A stretch of DNA of 64,000 nt, from assembly GCF_024399415.1 (NCBI RefSeq), contig NZ_CP029257.1, positions 891,501 to 955,500 of the forward strand. Reading direction: 5' to 3'. Positions within the stretch are counted from its first letter, which is position 1; each line of letters starts with the position of its first letter. The notes beneath the pieces were generated by a model that was not told where the DNA came from, made no database searches, and was given only the letters and a program-made list of their open reading frames with translations. Positions 36,839 through 43,870 of the stretch are shown here, one piece after another. The DNA is from Streptococcus oralis. GTDB taxonomy: Bacteria; Bacillota; Bacilli; Lactobacillales; Streptococcaceae. The translations under genes were made by a program, and so were the position numbers.

Positions 36839-37708
36839 ATGAAAAAAGCGTTAGTGTTGAATTTCAGTTTTATCGCAATTATCCTCTCAGCCTGTTTTCT
36901 GAGTTTTGTAGTCATTTTATTAGTTACCTTTCATACTACTTTTTCAGGACCATCTAAATCTGAAATTGAGAGTGTAACAAGAAGCACCTTAAAGTTATAT
37001 GGTTTTGAAGGAGATGTAAAGGTTACTAAATATTCTAGATACAGATGGCCTTCTGTAGAGTATGAAATTGAATACGATTATAGTGAAGAAGTTAATGGTA
37101 GGAAAGTCACTGTCAGTGATAGTTTGATATTTGATCCTAAATCTTCCAGTACTTCTAGAAAAACGTATGAAGCACTGGCATACGATGGAACTATTGAAAC
37201 GATGTTACATCAATTTTCACATATAGCAGATCAGCTACTCAACCAGAATCCTGTCAGTGTTTCTAACAAAGAAAAGGTAGAGAGTTTTTTCAAGCAATAT
37301 GAAAATCCCAATTTGGAATTCGTAAGTAGTTACTGGAGTGTCGATACTGAATCTGACAATATCCAAGACTATTATGCTCTCATCGAAAAGAACCATAAGG
37401 AAGGGAAAGCTTTTCAAGGTTTATATGACCTCCCTATTGATGAATTTTTGGAAAAAGGAATTATTAAAGGAAGTGTTAGATATAAAGACACTGTTTTAGA
37501 AGAGGGTGAGAAAGATTATTTTGATGGTGAAGGCGGACTGACAGGATTTATTTCAAATGGGATAGATAATGCTGAGTTGCCAGATGCCTTTTATGAGGTT
37601 TCTTATTACTATGGTGCTAAAGGATATCGTTCAGGTAGTGGTGTTTCTTTAAAGATTAAAAATCATAAACTGATAAGTTACGAAGAGAACAGAACTAAGA
37701 AATTTTAA
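36839..37708 (+). CDS. Membrane-anchored extracellular protein of unknown function
   Basis: 289 residues. A single hydrophobic N-terminal segment (about 6-33) contains ILSAC, which resembles a lipobox, but the hydrophobic run continues after the cysteine, so an uncleaved anchor is more likely. The rest is soluble, charged and beta-rich, with no motif I recognise; the C-terminus has YYYGAKGYRSGSGVSLK. By hand count its first 240 bases are about 32% GC, well below uvrB. It lies 40 bp after the oxidoreductase with TAGGAG and 72 bp before the membrane paralogue cluster, all in the same direction. It could be the exterior partner of those membrane proteins, but nothing shows this directly. Confidence 0.75.
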   Translation: MKKALVLNFSFIAIILSACFLSFVVILLVTFHTTFSGPSKSEIESVTRSTLKLYGFEGDVKVTKYSRYRWPSVEYEIEYDYSEEVNGRKVTVSDSLIFDPKSSSTSRKTYEALAYDGTIETMLHQFSHIADQLLNQNPVSVSNKEKVESFFKQYENPNLEFVSSYWSVDTESDNIQDYYALIEKNHKEGKAFQGLYDLPIDEFLEKGIIKGSVRYKDTVLEEGEKDYFDGEGGLTGFISNGIDNAELPDAFYEVSYYYGAKGYRSGSGVSLKIKNHKLISYEENRTKKF

Positions 37709-37780
37709 ATCTTAAAATTTAGCTTTGAACCTATACCACCTATACGTTTTAGATTATATTTTAAATAGAGGGAAGTTATT

Positions 37781-38284
37781 ATGAATTTGAAAGAGAAGAA
37801 TTATAAGAAGTCATCAGGCTTAGATTCTGTTCGTTTTTGGTTACAAGGGCATCGATTTGTCAAATTTATGCTTGATATTGTCTTTTATATCATCTTGTTC
37901 CTAGTTATAGAATTTACAACATCACAAAACAAAAGCATTCCAGCTGATTTTCGGTACAGAGAGCTTTTATTTCCCTTGCAATTGAATCTTTTTATCTTGG
38001 GTAATAGGTTCTATGCTCTCTTTTTGTCAGTGAAAACTGAAAAAGAAAGGACCCTTAAAAGATTTTGTGAACCCTTTATTTATATCAATGTCCTTAGCTT
38101 CATTTTTCAACTGATTGGTGTGAGAAAAAGAGGAAGAGTCGTTCTGTCACCATTGTTTTCACTGGAGTCATCCTATATCTGGTTTCCTATTGTCGTCTAC
38201 CTTCTAGTCTTGATGTTAACTCTGGCAATCTTCTTTCTCTCTAAAGGCTCAAAAAAAGGAGTAGATGAAAATGAAGATGAGTAG
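37781..38284 (+). CDS. Tandem membrane paralogue 1, unknown function
   Basis: 167 residues with a basic N-terminus and four predicted membrane segments (about 28-46, 62-82, 97-114, 132-153). Motifs shared with the next two genes: an aromatic/His element W-L-x-G-H at 20-24, then LD, a LNLF segment, LIGVRKRG, and SPLFSLESSYIWFPIVVYLL at the last segment. A GAGGGA site precedes the ATG. The acidic tail (VDENEDE) contains the ribosome site of the next gene. I know no family for this protein. A small integral membrane protein of a multi-subunit assembly is the plain reading. Confidence 0.8.
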   Translation: MNLKEKNYKKSSGLDSVRFWLQGHRFVKFMLDIVFYIILFLVIEFTTSQNKSIPADFRYRELLFPLQLNLFILGNRFYALFLSVKTEKERTLKRFCEPFIYINVLSFIFQLIGVRKRGRVVLSPLFSLESSYIWFPIVVYLLVLMLTLAIFFLSKGSKKGVDENEDE

Positions 38285-38834
38285 ACAAATGAAGTACAAG
38301 ACAAAAGAAAAGTCTTCTTGGACTAAGAGGATTTTTCTTTGGCTGGAAAGGCACAGAAGGATTGGTCAACTTTTGGATACGAGTGTATTATTTGGATCTA
38401 TGTTTGTATCATTTCTTGCCGCCTCTTACATTAGTTATCCATTACCGAACATGAACTATCTTTCCCCCTTAAGCTTCAATCTTATCCTTCTGATCTTATC
38501 AACCTATTTCCTTGTCTTTCGTTTTAGTAGTGATAAACTTCAGAAATGGCGTTACTTTTCATGGGGATTTATTGGGTTCAATGGTCTTCTTTTTCCCTTT
38601 CATCTCTTGGTAGGTCTGAATTGGCTAGGACGTCGTAAGTCAACGAATTTCCCTCCCATAATTTCTATGGATCCAGCATATGTCTGGGTTCCTATTGTAA
38701 GTTATCTCTTTTTCTTTTTCTTGGGGCTGGGCATTCTGCTTTTGATTATACAGAAAGAAAAGAGAAGAAGGAGGCGAAAATGGAACGAAAGATTAAGAAA
38801 CCAAAGAAGATCAAGCAACAGAACAGACAAATGA
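38265..38834 (+). CDS. Tandem membrane paralogue 2, unknown function
   Basis: 189 residues, same plan as the gene before: basic N-terminus, W-L-E-R-H-R at 26-31, LLD, four membrane segments, LLVGLNWLGRRK and PIISMDPAYVWVPIVSYLFFF at the last one, then a strongly basic tail (EKRRRRRKWNERLRNQRRS). It overlaps paralogue 1 by 20 bases. ATG 38271 has better spacing from the AAAGGAG (38255-38261) than 38265, so the start may be two codons later. The basic tail overlaps the start of paralogue 3 by 55 bases. Function unknown. Confidence 0.8.
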   Translation: MKMKMSRQMKYKTKEKSSWTKRIFLWLERHRRIGQLLDTSVLFGSMFVSFLAASYISYPLPNMNYLSPLSFNLILLILSTYFLVFRFSSDKLQKWRYFSWGFIGFNGLLFPFHLLVGLNWLGRRKSTNFPPIISMDPAYVWVPIVSYLFFFFLGLGILLLIIQKEKRRRRRKWNERLRNQRRSSNRTDK

Positions 38835-39337
38835 GAAAAATCCAGAAAAAGTATTCTTTGATAGCTCACGTCCAATTGTGGATGGAAAGACATTCAAAGA
38901 TTGTTTCTTTTATGGATGGTGGTATAATATTATTATCTATTTTTGGTATCATGTATGTGTTGTTCGGGACGTCACTTATCCCGAAACCGTATCAAGAAAT
39001 GTCCTATGTCTTGCCAATTATTATGAATTTTGTCTTTTTGGTGCACACACTTTATCAAGGTATTTTTAGAGATGGTTTTAGCAATAAGGCTTCAGTACAA
39101 GGATTTTTAAAAACTTTTCTATTCATAAACGGACCTATTTTTCTCCTCCACTTAATTGTTGGGGTGAAAGGGAGAAATGTTAAAAAAATTCCTTCCCTAT
39201 TATCTATCGATTATCGCTACATCTGGCTTCCAATTACTACCTATCTAATCTTTTTCATCATTCCAGCGATATTAATGGTGATTTTGAAATATAAGGACAA
39301 AAAGAGGAAAAATCATGACAAAAGAAAATCTAACTAA
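38780..39337 (+). CDS. Tandem membrane paralogue 3, unknown function
   Basis: 185 residues: a long lysine/arginine-rich N-terminus (about 1-25), W-M-E-R-H-S at 34-39, FMD, four membrane segments, LIVGVKGRNVKK and PSLLSIDYRYIWLPITTYLIFF, then a basic tail. The start ATG follows a near-perfect AAGGAGG with six bases of spacing, although it lies 55 bases inside paralogue 2. Paralogues 1-3 are clearly homologous by eye over most of their length, so the cluster arose by duplication; degeneracy suggests this is not recent. Function unknown. Confidence 0.8.
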   Translation: MERKIKKPKKIKQQNRQMRKIQKKYSLIAHVQLWMERHSKIVSFMDGGIILLSIFGIMYVLFGTSLIPKPYQEMSYVLPIIMNFVFLVHTLYQGIFRDGFSNKASVQGFLKTFLFINGPIFLLHLIVGVKGRNVKKIPSLLSIDYRYIWLPITTYLIFFIIPAILMVILKYKDKKRKNHDKRKSN

Positions 39338-39752
39338 GTTATTTTCATTTAAAACTCTCTATTTGGCTTTGCTAGCTTTTGTGATTCTTCATTTGGTACT
39401 GTTAGTTTTTGGCCTATCCTTTACTCCAGTTTTGTGGAATAGTTGGTTTTTTATTCTTTGTTTAACCTTCCTAATCCACCCCTGGAGAATCTTTTATAGA
39501 ACAAGAGATTTTCAATGGTATCACCTTATTTTTCAAATATTTAGTGGATTGGTGACATTTTACCTTTGGTTTGCAGCATTCTTTGTTTTATCAGTTATCT
39601 CGGATCCAGCCGTCCCTATCAATATAGACTATCGCATAGAAGATAAGGAAATCATCATAGCTAGAGGTTTTTTGGCCCGTACTACTTATGACCATCATGA
39701 ATTGATCAATCCCTTTATCATGAAGTCCGAAGTAAAATATCGAGATGAATAA
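39315..39752 (+). CDS. Fourth membrane protein of the cluster, unknown function
   Basis: 145 residues, four hydrophobic segments, then a short soluble tail with NIDYRIEDKEIIIARGFLARTT that reads as a small beta structure. It lacks the W-x-x-R-H and YIWxPI motifs of the three preceding genes and is probably not a paralogue. It overlaps paralogue 3 by 23 bases, with GAGG before its ATG, and so belongs to the same translational unit. It ends 13 bp before the NUDIX gene. Confidence 0.7.
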   Translation: MTKENLTKLFSFKTLYLALLAFVILHLVLLVFGLSFTPVLWNSWFFILCLTFLIHPWRIFYRTRDFQWYHLIFQIFSGLVTFYLWFAAFFVLSVISDPAVPINIDYRIEDKEIIIARGFLARTTYDHHELINPFIMKSEVKYRDE

Positions 39753-39765
39753 TAGCAAATAGAAA

Positions 39766-40245
39766 GTGAGTGAATCCATGTCACGTTCCCAAAAGACAAT
39801 CCTAACAAACATCTGCCTTGTCGAAGATAAGGCGCGAGGTAAAGTCCTAATGCAATATCGCTCTCCTGAAAACAATCGCTGGTCTGGCTATGCCTTTCCA
39901 GGAGGACATGTTGAGAATGGCGAGGCCTTTGCCGAGTCTGTCATTCGTGAGATTTATGAAGAAACAGGTCTAACCATTCAGAATCCACAACTAGTCGGCA
40001 TTAAAAACTGGCCCTTAGATACAGGTGGGCGCTACATCGTCGTTTGCTATAAAGCGACAGAGTTTACTGGAAATCTCCAATCTTCAGATGAAGGAGAAGT
40101 ATCTTGGGTACAAAAAGACCAGATTCCAAATTTGGATCTGGCCTATGATATGTTGCCTCTGATGGAAATGATGGAAGCACCTGACAAGTCTGAGTTCTTC
40201 TATCGCCACCGCACAGAGGACGGCTGGGAAAAAGAAATTTTCTAG
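39766..40245 (+). CDS. NUDIX hydrolase (MutX-like)
   Basis: 159 residues with a canonical NUDIX box: GGHVENGEAFAESVIREIYEET at about 46-68, where the G-x5-E-x7-REUxEExGU pattern is complete, followed by GL. Related pneumococcal MutX hydrolyses 8-oxo-dGTP and lowers mutation; that is the likely role. It has an upstream site GAAAGTGAG of modest quality. Its stop overlaps the stop of niaR by four bases on the opposite strand. In S. pneumoniae, as I recall, this gene is close to uvrB, so the cluster between them here is extra. Confidence 0.93.
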   Translation: MSESMSRSQKTILTNICLVEDKARGKVLMQYRSPENNRWSGYAFPGGHVENGEAFAESVIREIYEETGLTIQNPQLVGIKNWPLDTGGRYIVVCYKATEFTGNLQSSDEGEVSWVQKDQIPNLDLAYDMLPLMEMMEAPDKSEFFYRHRTEDGWEKEIF

Positions 40246-40757
40246 TCTTTTACTAAATAACCTAACTGATCCAAGGCCTCCTCGATATAGTGGAGGTCTT
40301 GTTGTGTCTCGGCTTCAACAAGGTGGTAATGAATGCCATCTGTCAATTCAGAAAGGGGTCTAAAGTCTGAATTCTCTACTTGTTCGAGAAAATGCTGGAC
40401 ATCTCGGCGGCAAGTGAGTTTGAGTAGGGTTTCAATTTCGCCATAAACGGGATGATCGATTAAGATATTTTGAACGCGTCCGCCGTTATCTACAATGGCT
40501 AGTAGTTCCTGACCGATTTCTTCCAGTTCATGTTTCACTTTAAAGAGTTTGTGGACGTAGGGGCTGGCATCATTTTCTTTGTAGATATAGCCACGATTGG
40601 TGGATAGGATAGGAGCTCCATCTGCTCGGAGAATAGCGATGTCCTGTACAATGACTTGGCGCGTAACATGGAAGTGTTCAGCCAAGGTTTGACCATTGAG
40701 AGCTTTTGGCGCCTCTTTTAACAGTTTGAGAAGAGCTTGTTTGCGATCCTTTGTCAT
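40242..40757 (-). CDS. niaR: Niacin-responsive transcriptional repressor
   Basis: 171 residues: N-terminal helix-turn-helix of the HTH_11 type (ALNGQTLAEHFHVTRQVIVQDIAIL, about 18-42, with a DxAxL recognition helix) followed by a 3H domain (about 75-170, with conserved histidines HPVYG, DVQHF, HYHLVEA) that binds nickel and nicotinic acid. NiaR (YrxA) represses NAD synthesis and niacin uptake genes when niacin is present. The next gene on the strand is the niacin transporter, its expected target. Start 11 bases after niaX stop. Confidence 0.94.
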   Translation of the reverse strand: MTKDRKQALLKLLKEAPKALNGQTLAEHFHVTRQVIVQDIAILRADGAPILSTNRGYIYKENDASPYVHKLFKVKHELEEIGQELLAIVDNGGRVQNILIDHPVYGEIETLLKLTCRRDVQHFLEQVENSDFRPLSELTDGIHYHLVEAETQQDLHYIEEALDQLGYLVKD

Positions 40758-40768
40758 AGTTTTTCCTT

Positions 40769-41296
40769 TTAGCGACGTTTTCGAAGCACTTTATAGACAG
40801 CTAGTGCTAATGTATAGTCTACCATACTATGAACGATTGTGCCAAAACCAACTAGGACAAAGAGAACATAAAACATATTTTCAACATTTGTCCCTGAAGT
40901 AGCATAAAAGATGATACAAGCTATTACTTCAGCGATAGCATGAACAACACCCAAAACAAAGTTAAAAATCCAAGACGCCTTTGGTTTATCCAAGGTTTCA
41001 GGGAATTTCTTTAAGTACAAAGCCCCCAAAGTACCAAAAACAATGTGAGAGAAGGCACGGAGTACAATAACAGGCGGATAGCCTGCCATCAGAAAACCAA
41101 GACTAGAAGCAATAATCACAAAAGCAGCCATCAAAGGCGAAAGAAACATGGCGATAAAGATGGGGATATGACTTCCCAAGGTGTAAGAAGCCGGTGGGAT
41201 AACGATTTTAAAAGGCATAATGATTGGAATCAAAATCGCTATTGCAGTGAGTAGGGCAGTCATGGTCATAAACTGCGTTTTTTTCCGTATATCCAT
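40769..41296 (-). CDS. niaX: Niacin ECF transporter S component
   Basis: 175 residues, six hydrophobic segments, starting MDIRKKTQFMTMTALLTAIAILIPI with the S-component helix pattern and PASYTLGSHIPIFIAMFLSP for substrate binding. It is the vitamin-specific part of an ECF transporter; the shared EcfA/EcfT module lies elsewhere. The ATG ending at 41296 has GGAGG five bases upstream, so the earlier in-frame ATG at 41308 is rejected. The assignment to niacin rests mainly on the neighbour niaR and on the known NiaX family. Confidence 0.9.
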   Translation of the reverse strand: MDIRKKTQFMTMTALLTAIAILIPIIMPFKIVIPPASYTLGSHIPIFIAMFLSPLMAAFVIIASSLGFLMAGYPPVIVLRAFSHIVFGTLGALYLKKFPETLDKPKASWIFNFVLGVVHAIAEVIACIIFYATSGTNVENMFYVLFVLVGFGTIVHSMVDYTLALAVYKVLRKRR

Positions 41297-41310
41297 AAGA
41301 ACCTCCATTT

Positions 41311-41334
41311 ATCTGTATATACACAAGTATAGTA
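41311..41334 (-). promoter_or_regulatory. Candidate NiaR operator and promoter of niaX-niaR
   Basis: The perfect palindrome TGTATATACA (41314-41323) is extended on one side by CAAGTA to give a TACTTGTGTATATACAG-like site on the minus strand, overlapping a possible -10 (TATACT). NiaR sites known to me are inverted repeats with TGT/ACA ends, so this is a plausible autoregulatory operator. Confidence 0.5.
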
Positions 41335-41431
41335 CAATAAATCACCAATCAAGTCAAGAAGCATTATTGATTTTTCAGGAAAATTTGGTTAAAATGTGGT
41401 AAAGAATAATAGGAACTGAGGAGAAATTGTG

Positions 41432-41806
41432 ATGATACTTTTTGTTTACCTAATCGTGGTAATCGTGATGATGTCAAAGCAGAAAAAAGAAGGGAAAGTA
41501 GTCTCAGGTTGGACTCGCTTCCTAGTTTATAGTTTATTGGTCCTTTCGCTATTCTCTCTATTAGCAGGTGTTTTGGCTCTTTCACTTGTCTTAAATCCCT
41601 TAGTAGGATTTTACTATATGGAAGTTATAGGAATCATGTTAGAAATTGTTCATTTTGTCAATATGATGATTGCTTTTGGTTTGATTTTATTGTCGGTAAG
41701 TATATACTTGGATAGTCAGAGAAACCAAGAACCAACTCCTCTTTCACATCATGTAGTGAGACTCGGTGTTCATATCCTTTTGATTATTCTCATGCTTAAA
41801 ATATGA
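41432..41806 (+). CDS. Small integral membrane protein, unknown function
   Basis: 124 residues with four hydrophobic segments (about 2-15, 27-52, 60-90, 106-124) separated by short charged loops; no known domain recognised. A GAGGAG site precedes the ATG at 41432; the adjacent in-frame GTG at 41429 is a less likely start. It stands alone between niaX (divergent) and panT (convergent). Confidence 0.7.
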   Translation: MILFVYLIVVIVMMSKQKKEGKVVSGWTRFLVYSLLVLSLFSLLAGVLALSLVLNPLVGFYYMEVIGIMLEIVHFVNMMIAFGLILLSVSIYLDSQRNQEPTPLSHHVVRLGVHILLIILMLKI

Positions 41807-41807
41807 A

Positions 41808-41836
41808 AACTCCACTTTCATTATGAAAGTGGAGTT
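41808..41836. terminator. Bidirectional terminator
   Basis: Thirteen-pair stem AACTCCACTTTCA/TGAAAGTGGAGTT with TTA loop, followed by TGATTTTTTA. Serves the small membrane gene and panT. Confidence 0.85.
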
Positions 41837-41842
41837 GATTTT

Positions 41843-42406
41843 TTATTTTTTCAAGGTTTCGAGACGGGGAACAATTGCTACTGTTAGAACGGCAGAGATG
41901 ACAAGCTCGGCAATTGAGTTTGTAGAAATAACGGTTGCCAGGAGTTTTTGGATATTTCCATCAAAGACACTTCCAAAAAGGAAGAAGATTCCCCCAAGGA
42001 CAAAGACGGTGTTGGTAAGGGAACCGAGAGCACCAGCAAAGATGAGACCTGTTCTGTTTTTTAATAATTTATAAACCAAGTAAGGTGTCAGACCAATCAA
42101 AACGCGAGGGACAATAGCGATAATCGCAGAATAGATGTTTCCGTTCGGTACGAATGGTGAGAAGAGGTAGCTGGTCGGAAGGATGGTAATCGTATTTACC
42201 GTTAAGCTCAATAGTCCCATAAGAAAACCAAGTGTAACTCCAACTCGAGGGCCATAGATGATACTAGCAATAATGACTGGAATATGAACGATAGTTGGTT
42301 TAATCGGGAATGGGAAAAGGTTAAATAGGAGAGAACTCAAAAAGTGGATAACGAGCATAACTGCAAAAAAGATAGCAATCGGTGCAATGTTAGAGCGTTT
42401 GTTCAT
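41843..42406 (-). CDS. panT: Pantothenate ECF transporter S component
   Basis: 187 residues with six hydrophobic segments, a typical ECF S-component size. Clear features are KPTIVHIPVIIASIIYGPRVGVTLGFLMGLLSL and YSAIIAIVPRVLIGLTPYLVYKLL. Similar S components (PanT) bring in pantothenate. The neighbours coaC and coaB, which use its product in CoA synthesis, support this strongly. It overlaps coaC by 17 bases, indicating coupled translation. Confidence 0.87.
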   Translation of the reverse strand: MNKRSNIAPIAIFFAVMLVIHFLSSLLFNLFPFPIKPTIVHIPVIIASIIYGPRVGVTLGFLMGLLSLTVNTITILPTSYLFSPFVPNGNIYSAIIAIVPRVLIGLTPYLVYKLLKNRTGLIFAGALGSLTNTVFVLGGIFFLFGSVFDGNIQKLLATVISTNSIAELVISAVLTVAIVPRLETLKK

Positions 42407-42941
42407 CGAGGGTTTCCTTTATTCTTTCTAAAATAGTATTCAGGTCAGCTAGGGCGCCTTTGCCGTGATCGCCACAGGCTAGTAGAGATTCTTTTGGAGA
42501 GATGATTTGATAACCAAAAGTCTCTAATGTTCTTAGATTAGTCTGAGTTGCCGGATGGTCATACATTTTTGTATTCATGGCTGGTGCGACTAACTTTTTG
42601 ACGTGGTTTGGCAGGGCAAGCGCTGTGCTTGTCACCATGTTGTCAGCAAATCCGTGTGCTAGTTTGGCAATGGTATTAGCAGTAGCAGGAACAACAATAA
42701 AAAGGTCAGTCCTTTTGCCTAGTTCGATATGATTGACTTGATCAGGAGCAGGTTCCTTCATGACATCAAGGTGGACAGGATTTTGAGAGAGGACCTGTAG
42801 TGTCAACGGTTGGATAAACTCTCTCGCTGCCTCAGTCATTAAGACAGTGACCTGATGGCCCTGTTTCTTCAAGGAACTAACTAGGTCAGCTGATTTATAG
42901 GAGGCAATGGAACCTGTCACTGCGATAAGAATATTTGCCAT
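42390..42941 (-). CDS. coaC: Phosphopantothenoylcysteine decarboxylase
   Basis: 183-residue flavoprotein of the Dfp/HFCD family that decarboxylates phosphopantothenoylcysteine to 4'-phosphopantetheine. Flavin-binding start ANILIAVTGSIASYKSADL; active-site histidine in HIELGKRTDLFIVVPATANTIAKLAHG; the PAMNTKMYDHPATQTNL motif and the LACGDHGKGAL loop. Here CoaC and CoaB are separate genes rather than one fused CoaBC, as is usual in streptococci. It sits between coaB and panT. Confidence 0.94.
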   Translation of the reverse strand: MANILIAVTGSIASYKSADLVSSLKKQGHQVTVLMTEAAREFIQPLTLQVLSQNPVHLDVMKEPAPDQVNHIELGKRTDLFIVVPATANTIAKLAHGFADNMVTSTALALPNHVKKLVAPAMNTKMYDHPATQTNLRTLETFGYQIISPKESLLACGDHGKGALADLNTILERIKETLDEQTL

Positions 42942-42952
42942 GGCTTTCCTTT

Positions 42953-43642
42953 CTAAAAATCGTATGCTTGAATTTTTTCAAGGAGGAGGTTTGCGATTTC
43001 CTCTTTGGTTTGAACGGTTTGAAGATGATCATTCTCAACAAAGATTGCGCGATGCTGATTTGCTGAAATTTGAGTCAGGTCATTTGCGATGATTAAGTCT
43101 GCTTGGTTCTTGATAAGACTCTTTCGTGCGATCTCAATGAGATAATCCTCAGAGACATCAACCAATAGTTTGAAACCAATCAGATGAATGGCAGGGTTCC
43201 ATTCTTTGACCAAAGAGATGATTTTGGGTGTTTTTTTCAGGAATAAGACCTGAACCTCATCAGTTGAAGAAATCTTCGCTTGATGATTCTGCTTGTTTAA
43301 GAATTCTTCCAGATTGGAGCTAGCCTGAACTTCCTCAAGCCCCGTCATATAAACAGGTGTGTAGTCAGATACAGCCATAGAATGAATCAAGACTTGATAA
43401 TTTTGAACACGTTTTTGCATCTCAACTAGAAGGTCGTTGGTATTATTAATTTCTCGAATGCTTAGGTTGGGATGAGCTTCTGGCTTCAGAGCTCGTTTTG
43501 TTGTTATCAAACAAACTTCATGCCCTGCCGCCAGCAAGGTCTCCGTGATGATTTTCCCCAAGCGACCTGTAGAATGGTTAGTAATAGAGCGGACACTATC
43601 GATAGCTTCACTGGTACCGCCTGACGTGACTAAAATTTTCAT
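42953..43642 (-). CDS. coaB: Phosphopantothenate-cysteine ligase
   Basis: 229 residues of the DFP C-terminal family (CoaB) starting MKILVTSGGTSEAIDSVRSITNHSTGRLG, the nucleotide-binding motif. AVSDY and the central IIANDLTQI motif complete the family. It joins cysteine to phosphopantothenate. I chose the ATG ending at 43642 over the one at 43657. No ribosome site is seen: the sequence TACAAT (-10-like) ends six bases before the ATG, so the messenger may lack a leader. First gene of coaB-coaC-panT. Confidence 0.92.
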   Translation of the reverse strand: MKILVTSGGTSEAIDSVRSITNHSTGRLGKIITETLLAAGHEVCLITTKRALKPEAHPNLSIREINNTNDLLVEMQKRVQNYQVLIHSMAVSDYTPVYMTGLEEVQASSNLEEFLNKQNHQAKISSTDEVQVLFLKKTPKIISLVKEWNPAIHLIGFKLLVDVSEDYLIEIARKSLIKNQADLIIANDLTQISANQHRAIFVENDHLQTVQTKEEIANLLLEKIQAYDF

Positions 43643-43714
43643 AGCACTATTGTACACAAAAATAAACAGTAAGTAAAATGAAAGCGATAAAATTTTGCTA
43701 AAACAAAGCTACAC

Positions 43715-43731
43715 TATAGTTTATAACTATA
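43715..43731. promoter_or_regulatory. Inverted repeat between coaB and fhs
   Basis: Perfect 7-bp arms, TATAGTT-TAT-AACTATA, in the intergenic space between the two divergent genes. About 100 bp upstream of the fhs -10 box (TGT-TATAAT, 43832-43837). No known regulator site that I can name fits; it could also be a small hairpin. Confidence 0.4.
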
Positions 43732-43870
43732 AAGCCATATAAAATTTTTAAAAGAGCCCTAAAAATCTTGAAATTCAGGATATTTACGAACGTTTAGAGA
43801 GTTTATGGATGTTAAAAATCTTGTTTTGTGTTATAATGAATTATCACATTAGAGGTTAGAGGAGTTTTGA

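Noticed and set aside
36839..36960. Lipoprotein signal in the extracellular protein
   Set aside because: LSAC fits a lipobox, but more than ten hydrophobic residues follow the cysteine, so a membrane anchor is more likely.
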